From Sialis fuliginosa (taxonomy: Eukaryota > Arthropoda > Insecta > Megaloptera > Sialidae), in the NCBI GenBank assembly GCA_961205875.1, contig OY540814.1:12072993-12136992 (forward strand): a DNA stretch of 64,000 bases, written 5' to 3'. The translations under genes and the position numbers were made by a program. Below the pieces are notes generated by a model that had not been told where the DNA came from, ran no database searches, and saw only the letters and a program-made list of their open reading frames with translations. Shown one piece after another: positions 22,211-32,924 of this stretch (the first letter of the stretch is position 1; each line of letters opens with the position of its first letter).

Positions 22211-22644
22211 AATTTCGACACTAGTATTAGTGAATAGATAAACTGATAAATATGCTTTAAATAGGTAGATGTATACAGAGTTTAACAGACGAATCAAGTT
22301 TATGTACCTAAAATTATGTAAGAAGTGAAAAATAGTGAAAACCGTTGAACGACAAATAATCGATAAGACACAACTTATACCTAGAAACCAGACTTACACT
22401 TTTAAGAAGAAAGGTTTATTTCTAGATTGTTCCCTATTTCCCTTACACTTGATACGCTCTTGAATGATCTATGACTGTAAAGCATAACATTTTATTAGAC
22501 TAATTAAATTTGATTAAATCAGTGACCTATTAATTTGTTTGGTACAATTTTAAGATTTAAGCATGACCGTTTTAATAGTGTTTTTGTAATGGTTTTAATT
22601 TTTAATTTATAATTATACATGTTATTATTTTATGCTCTAATTAT

Positions 22645-22945
22645 GTCCGGTATTATAAAGGAGCTAACAAATTTGCAAACACTTTCAAATGGGGTATTAA
22701 TTCTGTGATAGTATATATGGATTAGTTATGGAATTTAGAACAGTGATACTCTGTTATCTATTATAAGTTGGCGACTCTGACCGTACAAAATAATTTTTAT
22801 AATATCACCACTGTTTTAATACTTTTAAATAAAATAAATTAAATATTGATAATAAAATTATCAAACACTTCATGAAATTTCAAGGAAACTGTCAGATAGA
22901 TTTAAAACCTCATTTGAAAGTGCTTGCAAGCTTGCAAATTTAGTA
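22645..22945. mobile_element. CCGGTATTATAA-family MITE, right end lost
   Basis: The left end is TGTCCGGTATTATAAAGGAG. The inner inverted words CTTGCAAGCTTGCAAATTTA (22922-22941) and AACAAATTTGCAAACACTTTC match the 41.3 kb copy. The terminal CCGGACA is not present on the right. Confidence 0.6.
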
Positions 22946-23416
22946 GATTTATTTTTATATATCTGTTCATAAACAAAAACTTTGTATATGTGTAAATATG
23001 TAGGTATATCGTATATATTTTTTGTCGCGTAAATTTCAAGCTTTGCTCCCCCAATGAACAATTATTAGCGGGTGCCCCTGGTTATGTATATTTGTTTGTG
23101 TTAAATTTCAAACTGCAATTGTCATAAGACAAAACGACTAACTTAACAATCTTATATAATGGCAATAAATGCCATTATTTTTTTATAAAAAATGGTTAGT
23201 AACGTTATCTTCTGAATAACTCAAACAGTAAATATGTACATTATCAATTAATAAATACGGTGTACTTGTTCTCACATAAAAAATATTTACAAATTGATAT
23301 TAGAAAATTTTGCTTATGTCGTATTAATCAAATGATAACATTTCTAGGTGCGCTGAAATAGTGCCGCCGATACGTCGGCCGGATCAGCGACCTGGCGCAT
23401 CCTCCCTTCTCAGAAA

Positions 23417-24480
23417 GACACATTTAAATATCGCGAATAAGTGTCTCGTCTCGTATCAGTGATTCATCTATTCATGAATATTTTATTAATAATAACTTGC
23501 GACGATGATACGAACTAACTCGATTATAATTTAAAATATAGGTACTGTCATGTCTTTAATAAAGTTTTATTTATATAAGTCAGTAAAATCTCGATATTAC
23601 GGACTCCGATATAGTGGATTTATAGAACAAATATAGTTGACTAGTTATTCCCGCGGCTTCACTCGCGTGAACTACGGAATTATTGTTTAGGATTTTTGAA
23701 AAATATAGTTGAATTATTTTAGATCTTTTTATTCTACACAATTCTTTACTACATTATATTATTCAATATTAAACGGTTCAGGCAACGTATTGCAAAAGAG
23801 CGCGCTGGCGGCTAACTTTTTTCCGACTTGATTTACTATTATCTTCACTTTTTATTCCAAAATATATACTAAAACCTGGGCAAAGAACATATCTATGATT
23901 TAAAAAAAAAAACACGTAAATCGGATAAGTGGTTCTCGAGTGATAAGCACACTAACGGATAGACAGACGGACAAACGTTGCATTTTATAGTATATATATA
24001 GATGTATTTTTCGATATTTTGATTTGGGAGCGTTTAGGTATTACGTATGTATAATTTCGTTGATTTTAGACCCCCACACCCCCCCTTGAAAGAAAAAAAT
24101 ATTTTGTAGTTTATATAAGATGTTTGGTATCCCCTCCACTCTTTTTGTTAGCAAAAGTAAGAAAAAATCCCCTCTCCCCACCCCCTAAGTCTGTAAATGA
24201 AATACTTGAAGATCTACTGTAATTTCTTTAGAAGAAAACATTCAAACAACATTCTTTTTTGTGCACTATAAAAAACATTGAATGCATTTAAATAAACAAA
24301 AAAATCATATTATTTCAATAGTCATGCGTTGACATAAAGTACTTGTTCAAGTACCATCACGAGTTCTCGGTACTGCGCGCGAAGCTATTTAAATATCAAA
24401 CTGAAATATGCAAGTCTCAAGTAATGTAGGTGCGAACATATCGGCTCCCATATCTCTTCATGAATATTTTATATTATTCA
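23417..24480. repeat. Duplicated module with TATA-like word
   Basis: Two similar blocks: about 23417-23490 (CATTTAAATATC, TTCATGAATATTTTAT) and about 24383-24475 (TATTTAAATATC, TTCATGAATATTTTAT). The first follows a GC-rich patch (23347-23400) and has TATCAGTGA about 30 bp past its TATA-like word. Confidence 0.45.
23583..24005. mobile_element. pogo-type and RTE-type fragments
   Basis: CAGTAAAATCTCGATATTAC is a pogo-like end. CCCGCGGCTTCACTCGCGTG (about 23650) and CGGATAGACAGACGGACAAA (about 23955) are widespread arthropod retroelement phrases. Confidence 0.45.
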
Positions 24481-25232
24481 CTGCAATATCTGTTCAAGTA
24501 GACATGTATTCATATGCACATGCACTGGTATATTATATTTATAGCTGAATAATGGCTGTTGATATGTCTGAGATTAGTTTATAATTAGTTGCAAGCTTAT
24601 TTTGCTGAGACGTCTTTTTATATTATTATCTTGAATAAGTTTTGCAAACAAAACAAATATGGGTTATTATAATAATTGAACACTGTTCAGTTTTAAACAG
24701 GTGTTATATTTCGTAAGAGTTGATCAAAGAAAGAAGCCAGAAATACTTTTTTTACTATTTATAAAACATTTAAATAAGTATTTATATTGTGGACCATGTA
24801 AATTTTAATTATCTATATTGAAATAAATTCTCTCTTTCTAAAAAGCTTAATTTTCAATCATTTTTCAAAGAGAAAAATTAAGTTTTAAAATTTTCACTTG
24901 TTATTTCTGCTTCAGATCAAGACAAACACTTTTTTTTATTTTCCGTGTTTCCAAAACATTTTTTATTTATAAATACATATAATACAAGATATATGTCAGA
25001 ACTATACCATCGTCAAGCTTTAATGTTATTTCGTTTAGTTCTTATTTTTATATCCGACTACTTGATAATATTCATTTAAAATATTGTTTATTTTCTATCA
25101 TAATCATTGCAAATTAACTTCTAGCTAGAGGTATACCGGAACTGGAATTTTTAATTCCGGCCGGAACAGGAATTGTCGGAATTACAAATGTTATGAAATA
25201 CAAGTCTTGAGGCTTCCGCGGTGATCTTGATA

Positions 25233-25438
25233 TGGATCTTGGCTTCTGGGTGTAAGCTACGTCGGTTTGGTCGTGTTATCGGCCAACGTTTCGTCACACA
25301 TTGTAGTGGACATCTTCAGGATTCTTCTAAAAGTGCACTTTTAGAGGAGCCCTGAAGATGTCCACTGCAATGTGTGACGAAACGTTGGCATATAACACAA
25401 CCAAACCGACGCGGCTTACACCCAGAAGCCAAGATCCA
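25233..25438. mobile_element. Head-to-head Penelope-like fragment with hammerhead-like cores
   Basis: Two arms (about 25233-25320 and 25350-25438) are near-perfect inverted copies around the palindrome CTAAAAGTGCACTTTTAG (25327-25344). Each arm has CTGAAGA (plus 25352-25358; minus 25313-25319) and GAAAC (plus 25379-25383; minus 25288-25292), separated by a segment that can pair GTC-CAC with GTG-(T)-GAC. CUGANGA...GAAA is the hammerhead ribozyme core known from Penelope-like elements. No reverse transcriptase was seen. Confidence 0.5.
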
Positions 25439-25619
25439 TGTTATGAAATGTTTATTTCCATTAAAATTTTTGCTGATAAAATGTTGTTGTAGGTACTTAT
25501 ATCATAATTATTACATTTATGTTTGATTTTTGAAACAAAAATAACAAATGTTATTTATGAATTTCTTTGTAGAAAGCCGGAATAAAATCGTGAATTCCGG
25601 TACTCTCCTACTTCCAGCT

Positions 25620-25866
25620 TACGTTATCTGCTAGGTGTCAAATTGTTATGAAATTGCTCGATAATTTAAAGCAGTGGTAGTAAATGTACACATACATATA
25701 ATAATGTAAATACTGTGCATTTTACAATGAGGTACACTCGTCAAGGTTATCATATGTACGATTTCATTTGTTACATCTGTGAGTGTGTTGTCGTTTAAAT
25801 TTTACCTAGTAGATAGCGTTAGCTGGAAGCTTTTGCGCTCAAGCAAATTATTTATAATACCGGACA
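25620..25866. mobile_element. CCGGTATTATAA-family MITE, left end lost
   Basis: The right end is TTTATAATACCGGACA. The core (GTGTCAAATTGTTATGAAAT, TACGATTTCATT) matches the copy at about 57080-57260. Confidence 0.6.
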
Positions 25867-25983
25867 TGACTGATTTTTAGAAAGTAAAAAAAAATATATC
25901 TCTTACTATTTTTTTTATTTTAAATCTACATTATCGACTATATTGTGGAGTTACTTAGGCTACTTAATGATTCAATTGTGCAT

Positions 25984-26158
25984 AGGGGCAGACTAAGGAA
26001 AAATAAGTGCCCTAGGCAAGAAAAGAGATATGTTTTAAGCAAATTTAATTAAAAAATTGTCCGCATTAATATCTGAAGAACTTTTCTTTTCGCTTACACT
26101 TGAAAATCCCCAGAAATGACGTGCCCTAGGCAGTTATCTGGGCCAAAGTCCGCCCCTG
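25984..26158. mobile_element. Small MITE with GGGGC(A/G)GACT ends
   Basis: The left end is AGGGGCAGACTAAGG and the right end is inverted CAAAGTCCGCCCCT. Inside, GTGCCCTAGGCA occurs on both halves as a direct repeat. Confidence 0.6.
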
Positions 26159-26869
26159 ATTGTGTATCGCACTACATATAAATATACATAAAATTAATTA
26201 CAATAAAAACATAAAAATACGATACAAGGAAACAGTCTATTTATCATAACAAAAAAAAACTAATTATATTTTTTTAAATGTTGGCAGCACTACATCATCA
26301 AACAGTCATAAAAATGTGAACACGAAACAGACACCGTGTTTGTCTTCATTATTAAAAAAAGAAGAACAAAACAAAAATACAACGATACAACTATCCTTGT
26401 TTAGTGCATAATGAATGGATTGCGATTCATTTAGTAACATTTCAATTACTGTCATTATAGTCTAGCTAGGCCAGGCCCACTGCAATGCATTATCATTATA
26501 GGATATTCAGTTTCAAATTGCAAACAGGCGGTGTATGTTTATTTATCAGATGGGTTTGCTTAGCTGCTTTAATTTCTCTATGTTTATCATTGTTCGAATT
26601 CAAATTACTTGTGAATGGAGTTTCAATTAGATCAGTTTCTACCTGAGTTTGCATATTTTTAAATGAGTGGGTTTTTAATGAGTATGGTTGGTTATGTTAA
26701 ATATTGATTCTTTTATATCAGTTATTATTATTAGGTATTATCGGGTTGCAAATTTTTTGGGTGTTTGTATTTAAGAAGAAGGCTTTTCTCAACTATATAA
26801 TTTTATACTACGAAACTTTGACTTGGGCCCAGAAATTCATTTGTAACGATCGGTCGTGTGTCTACGTTT

Positions 26870-27320
26870 TTGAGATCTACATTTTGACACCCCACATGCC
26901 TAGATATGAAAATAAAAATTAAAAATTCTATGACGCCCCTCTCTATTTCTCCAAAATTTGAAAATATTGTTGACTTTAGTATTTACTGTTAGTAGTTTCA
27001 CCAAAGCCTTATTACCAAATTTTTCAGATTTTTTGAGCCAGTAGTTACCGAGTTAGAGGGGGTTGGACAAAATAAAATACTGCTTTTAGCCCCCTACAGG
27101 TGTCATTTTTGATTTAGAAAAAAAGGGTCAAATTCTACTGATTGAGATCTACATTTTGATACCCTCCACGTCTTGGTGTACAATATTTTTTTTAATTTTT
27201 TTATTTGCTTTATAGCCTTCTGCAGGCACCATTTTTGATTTTAAAAAAATAAAAAAGAGGGTCAAATTCCACTGATTTGGTTATACATTTTGACGTGCCA
27301 CATGTTTTGGTAAAAAAAAA
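26870..27320 (+). repeat. Diverged tandem repeat, about 130-bp spacing
   Basis: The phrase GATCTACATTTTGA.AC.CC.C occurs at 26873, 27147 and (diverged) 27283; GGTCAAATTC.ACTGATT precedes the last two. A related fragment lies inverted at about 38105-38150. No reading frame was recognised. Confidence 0.5.
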
Positions 27321-27539
27321 ATATTTTTTACACCTAGATTTAGCTGCTTAACGCACTCCCTGAAAAATTATTATTTCAACAAATTTGTACATTTTTTACT
27401 GGAAGGTATCATTTTACATGTTTCGTAAAAATTTCAAGTTTCTAGCTTATATAGTTTACGAGATATTTTGCTTTGACTGAAAAGGACGGATTAATTAATA
27501 GGGTTTCTTCGGAACACTAAAAAAAAGAAAATTTACTAT

Positions 27540-28560
27540 AATAATGTAAGAGTTTTTTTAGTGATTCAAAGATCTTGGGCTATAAAAGATTTAACAACTA
27601 TTCTAAATTGACTACAATTTTTTTATAAAGAATCCTACATAGATTAAATTTAAAACAAACTAATGAAATACAATAACGCACGTGCATATGAATTAATATT
27701 CTAAAATGCTTTCTAAACAAAACGCGATGAGGTAATTTCTAAATAATAATGCAGTGTTTTTAAGATAAAATATGTTATGCACAATTACTCAGTCGTAACA
27801 AATTTACGCGCATTATACCTATGTGCGATAAAGAACAAAGGACTGTGCCCGTTAATAGTGATAATAAATGTGTCGCAAACACCGCGTATTCACGTTTTAA
27901 AACCATCTGTGCGGTTTATCGGTTTAGCCGATTTTTTGAAAATGTTACCGTTATGTCTTTGTCTTATTGTTGAGATCTTAAAGTACAGGGTCGTATCTAA
28001 GTAAAATTTTATTGAAGCTATACCCTATTTGCCGCACACTTTTTTATTTATTTTTTTACTTGTAATTTATCAACTACACAAATTACTTTTTACAACTGCA
28101 GTTTTAATTTTTGAAACTGAAAAAACAAGCTACAACTACACACTAAAAATAACCCCTGGTTCTAAGGGTTCCGTGAGTAGACAAACTTTGAAGACCACTG
28201 AGTTAGATTGATTAGTTCAACTTCTGAAGATAAACGCTGAGAGCTCTGCTGATTAATTGTATACGTAAATAATAATCAATTATGTGTACTAATCCAATTA
28301 TCTTAAACCATCTTACATTGTCCAACAAGGTCCAGATATTCAATTGTCGAAAATGAATTAATAATGTTACTTTATGTACACATGTACAATACTGATAATA
28401 TCTAAATTATGCATTCAAAACAATAGAGTAACGTGATCATTTAACAATTGTTTAAATGTTAATCTTATAATAGAATCTTTGGATACGTTAAATAGAGACA
28501 TTTGTAAAGATACGTCACAATACAAAGTATTTTCTATTATTTTATTGATGCGGTAATTGA
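27540..28560. other. AT-rich DNA without recognised genes
   Basis: No exon was identified. 28080-28165 is an inverted copy of the 8.6 kb repeat. Confidence 0.4.
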
Positions 28561-30850
28561 CAGTATGTATTAGGGTGCTTTTTTTTGCGACTATTTTTTT
28601 TTTTCACTCCCACCTCAAAATTTTCTTGGAAATACCTCAAAAAAAACTCCCTGAAAATTTGAGCCCTTAATATTAATATTAAGTACTCGCTTTCAGCGTT
28701 TAAAGATTTCCCATTGAAAATACACGTAAACTTGAACTTTTTTTTTTACTTTTTATAGCTCAGAGGCATTTTATCCTATTTGAACGTTTGAAAAACCAAA
28801 TTACGCATAATTAAATGTTCTATAAAAGTATTTATTGCAACGAAACTGTAACTTACAAGGGTGAGACAGTACAGGTGATTAAAGTCAAATTTTTCATGAA
28901 TTTCTTGTTTTTTCATTGTTATTTCATAAATGGCTGAAAATACAGAAAAAGTTTAAATAAAAAAGTTGTAGCAAATTCAATTTTCTTCAAAAAAGATCCT
29001 GAGCATCAAATCTCTATTATTGATATTTTTCAAGATAATAAGCTTTTTGTTTTTTATGATTTACGATTTTCATGAACATAAAGAACATCTATTTGAGGTT
29101 ATTTACCTCTTCTTTTCTTCTTGACTTTGGAAAAGTAGATAATAACTTTAAAAAAAAATTGTTTTTAATAATTAGAGTCGCGAATTCATGAAAATCGTAA
29201 ATCATAAAAAACAAAAAGCTTATTATCTTGAAAAATATCAATAATAGAGATTTGATGCTCAGGATCTTTTTTGAAGAAAATTGAATTTGCTACAACTTTT
29301 TTATTTAAACTTTTTCTGTATTTTCAGCCATTTATGAAATAACAATGAAAAAACAAGAAATTCATGAAAAATTTGACTTTAATCACCTGTACTGTCTCAC
29401 CCTTGTAAGTTACAGTTTCGTTGCAATAAATACTTTTATAGAACATTTAATTCTGCGTAATTTGGTTTTTCAAACGTTCAAATAGGATAAAATGCCTCTG
29501 AGCTATAAAATGTAAAAAAAAAATCTTTAAACGCTGAAAGCGAGTAGGGTAAACTATACTAACTTTGGCACTACAGTAGTGATTGGCACTTTTGACTTTA
29601 TTAACAAATAATAAGAATTGCAAACTATATATATCGTTTTTAAATATTTCATTGTTTACTCATGTAGTTACTGTTTAAATATCAACAAGTAGAAACATTT
29701 TTACAGTTGACAATATTGGCGTATAAAATATAAAAAGTCGGAGAGTGAGTGTGGTGCTGTGTTTCTTGACATTTGTTAAAATTTCCTTAAGAAGTAAGTA
29801 AACTTTATCATTCTATAAATTATTATTTTCTTATGCTACTTGCAAAATGAGCTTTGTATTTACTTAGATATAAATTAAAATGTCATTTTGAACTGTATTT
29901 TATGCATTTTATTCAATATAACCGTTAATATTACTATGCCAAAATTGATATTGTTGTTTTTATTAAAAACTAATTTATTGGCACTCATGCCAATCACTAA
30001 ACAAATGTTTCCAAATTAATTATTTGTTTTAAATGCCTAAAAAATTGTATAATCGAAACTAAATAGAATTTTGAAGTTATTTTATAAAGAATATTTTTTT
30101 TTTTAATTCTTGGCAGTGACAATAACTATACCCAGAGCAGGGTGCCAATCATTATAATCAAAATTTAAATAAAGTCACTATACGTTTCTGAATTGCTAAT
30201 TAATAGTCTAATTTCTATTGTGTTTTCTTTTCAACGTTTTTATTTAATAATCACTTTCAGAACTAATCTAACTTTATTTCAGAAAATTTAAAACATGCCT
30301 AAAGTACCGTCTAGGCGGCACTTTACATGGTTATGCGTATTGGTGATGTACATAGATGTGACAAATATTTGTTATGTTTGTGAATATCTCAAATTGGTCA
30401 TCCACATATGGTGTTCAAACTTTATTTGACAAATAATGCATAGACCAGTGAAAAATTATTAATGAACATTATAAAATTAATTTCATAATTTTTTTAACTA
30501 AAAAATATTTTAATTGTAATAAACTTATTATTGTTAAAAAAAAATTATTTCCCCCCCCCCCCTCACCAAAAAATTCCGCCCCGCATTACCTTCTTAAAAA
30601 AGGGTCACCCTATTAGAAACCAAAAATTATAATAACGATTATGTTTTATATTTATAAGAATTGGAATAATTGAGAAAGCCAGGTGAGAGGGTAAAGACAG
30701 ATATTTGCGTATTGAAAGACTGACAAAGAGAATGTAAATAGTTAAAATTTTGGAATTTAAACAATATTATATTATATTTATATTTTTATAATTAATATTT
30801 ATTGTGATTTTAGAAGTATTATTATTAAATATGTATATATTACTATATTA

Positions 30851-31116
30851 GGGGCCATGTTTTTTTTTTACACCCCCTCCCCCCGTCCTTGTCACAGCTG
30901 GTCACATTTGTGAGACCCCCCCCCCTACCTAATATAACGTCACATATTTTGCAATTTTACACCTTAAAATTATTCAAATGTTTAAAATGTCTACAAAAAA
31001 GCGAGTATATTATATTTTGAAATGTGATGTCACAAAATTTAGGACCCCTTCCACCTTGTCACACTTCGTCGACCCCCTCCCCCCCTTAACGTGTGACGTA
31101 ATTTATGGATGGCCCC
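30851..31116. mobile_element. GGGGCCAT MITE
   Basis: The left end is GGGGCCATG and the right end inverts to GGGGCCATCCATAAATTACG. TTA lies on both sides. The right-end phrase with ATAAATTACGTCACACG is widespread in arthropod genomes. It interrupts a short minisatellite. Confidence 0.7.
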
Positions 31117-31130
31117 TTATTAATATCATT

Positions 31131-31410
31131 TAATGTGATTTTAGAAGTAAAAAAAATATTTTGTTTCCTAAAAGTTTATTATTAATATATATTTTACTAT
31201 TATTAATATCGTTTAATGTGATTTTAGAAGTAAAAAAAATATTTTGTTTGCTTAAAGTTTATTATGAATTTGTTTTTGATAATTAATGCTAATTAATGTG
31301 ATTTTAGAAGGAAAAAAAACATTTTGTTTGGTAAAAGTTTATTATTAATATGTATTTTATAATTAATATCATTTAATGTGATTTTATAAGTATGAAATAT
31401 ATGTTTTGTT
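31131..31410 (+). repeat. Minisatellite of about 80-83 bp units
   Basis: TAATGTGATTTTAGAAG starts units at 31131, 31214 and 31294, and a diverged fourth (TAATGTGATTTTATAAG) at 31374. A further related unit (about 30797-30840) lies on the other side of the GGGGCCAT MITE, so the MITE landed in the array. Confidence 0.75.
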
Positions 31411-32059
31411 TACTAAAACTTCATTTTTAATAGAAATATATTAAGTGCCAATTACTGATACCTATAGTGTCAATTACTATGCCAAGTGTGCCAATAATTG
31501 TGCTTTTCTACCATTTTTTGTTCTTTTTGGATTATATTTTATAATTGGATACTTATAATTAATATAAATGTTTTATTATATTCCTTAATCCCTACAAATC
31601 AGTATCCACCATAATTTAACCTGTAATACTGATTATCTAAAAAAATATCGTCTTTCAAAATCGAGTTTTAGCTTAAAGTGCCAATCATTGTATAGTTTAC
31701 CCTACTTAATATTAATATTAAGGGCTCAAATTTTCAGGGAATTTTTTTTGAGGTATTTCCAAGAAAATTTTGAGGTGGGAGTGAAAAAAAAAATAGTCGC
31801 AAAAAAAAAGCACCCTAGTATGTATAATGAATGCTATCTTTGATCCAATGCAAAATTTATTTTATGAACGGTATTAAAAAGAATTTTGCTCACAAGAAAA
31901 AGGAAATGAGGTATTTTTAATGCGATTGACAGCTGTGTTATGGATTTTCTATAGCTCTCTGAATTATTTTTATTGATAATTAAATTTCGTACAAAATTAA
32001 CATTTACTTATTTTTATAGAAATAATAGTTTAGCCGTGAGAGCCTTTTAGACGTACAAT

Positions 32060-32382
32060 TTAACAAATAAATTACTTTGAATGGCTGTAACTTTTGATAC
32101 GTTGAATTGATAGAAATGATTTTGTAAACACTTTTGTAGAGAATTTTATCTTCTATAAAATGGTGTCCTTAAAATTTTTTCATCAGTTATCATGAATCAT
32201 TAATACCAACATTAGTACTAAAGAATCATTTTCCCATATTATTTAAATGGGAAACGGGACCCCCCCCCCTTACTGCACCTTTTAAAATTGAACTACAGAG
32301 TAGTCCTTCGGCGAAGATTTATTTCAGGTCAACAACTAACGTATTTTGTAACGAGAGCAAATTTTTTTTTTGACACACCTCA
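32060..32382. mobile_element. One arm of the 13.1 kb foldback family
   Basis: It shares TTAATACCAAC.TTAGTACTAA, the TTAAATGGGAAAC block and the TTGACACACC end with 13590-13836. A C run interrupts it at about 32260. Confidence 0.65.
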
Positions 32383-32924
32383 TCCATCCTCGTGCTTTGG
32401 ATCTGACGAGAAAGCAAAAGTATAAATATCCGCGAAAGTATAATATGAAAAACCCAACTTTCATTTGCAGTCCTTATAACATCAGCAATAATTTGACGTT
32501 TTCTCCGTGGCACGTTCAGCAAACATTATTTGTGTGGTAGAGCACAAATAAGAACCGCATTATTTTATTAATGTAATCGGTTTTACCACGTTCCAATGAA
32601 TATTAACGAGTTATAATTTTATGAACAATACAAGCAAATGCACCGGTGTTAGCGAAACAGGTTTTGTGCGACGTATCTCACAATTGGCAGATATTTTTTT
32701 TAAATTGATGTTTGTGTATTTGCCTTGAAATTTCGAGATATCTTCTATAATTGTAAACAGGTATCTGAACAAAATTATTCCAAATGTTCGGAAATTAATG
32801 TTTTTGTTTATATTTTCGTTTGAAATTAGGACGTATACTATTTCGAACATGAAGTACATTTCAGAAAACAAAGACAAATATTTAATTTATAAATACAGTA
32901 ATAAATTAAAGGACATGTAAGGTA

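Larger units (their letters stand above)
29547..31702. mobile_element. TA-flanked element inserted in the foldback element
   Basis: The ends are GGGTAAACTATAC and inverted GTATAGTTTACCC. TA lies at both borders, and the other foldback arm shows the uninterrupted site (CGCTGAAAGCGAGTACTTAA), so the insertion and its TA target duplication are directly visible. The motif GTGCCAAT(C/T)A occurs many times in both orientations (about 29584, 29979, 30142, 31443, 31489, 31678), as expected for transposase-binding repeats. No intact transposase was found. Confidence 0.8.
28573..31815. mobile_element. Foldback DNA element, split by a second element
   Basis: The ends are GGGTGCTTTTTTTTGCGACT and its inverse (right end GCACCC at 31810-31815), bordered by TA. 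Without the insertion at 29547-31702 it is about 1.1 kb and is almost wholly a hairpin: arm 1 about 28573-29076, spacer about 110 bp, arm 2 about 29187-29546 continued at 31705-31815. The arms look nearly identical by eye. Confidence 0.8.

Noticed and set aside
23382..23410. Minus-strand ATG opening MRQVADPADVSAALFQRT in a GC-rich patch
   Set aside because: The frame closes after 18 codons and there is no suitable donor to continue it.
30290..30430. ATG followed by MPKVPSRRHFTWLC, like the start of a pogo transposase
   Set aside because: Only the first few residues fit and the frame closes quickly with no helix-turn-helix; too weak to annotate.
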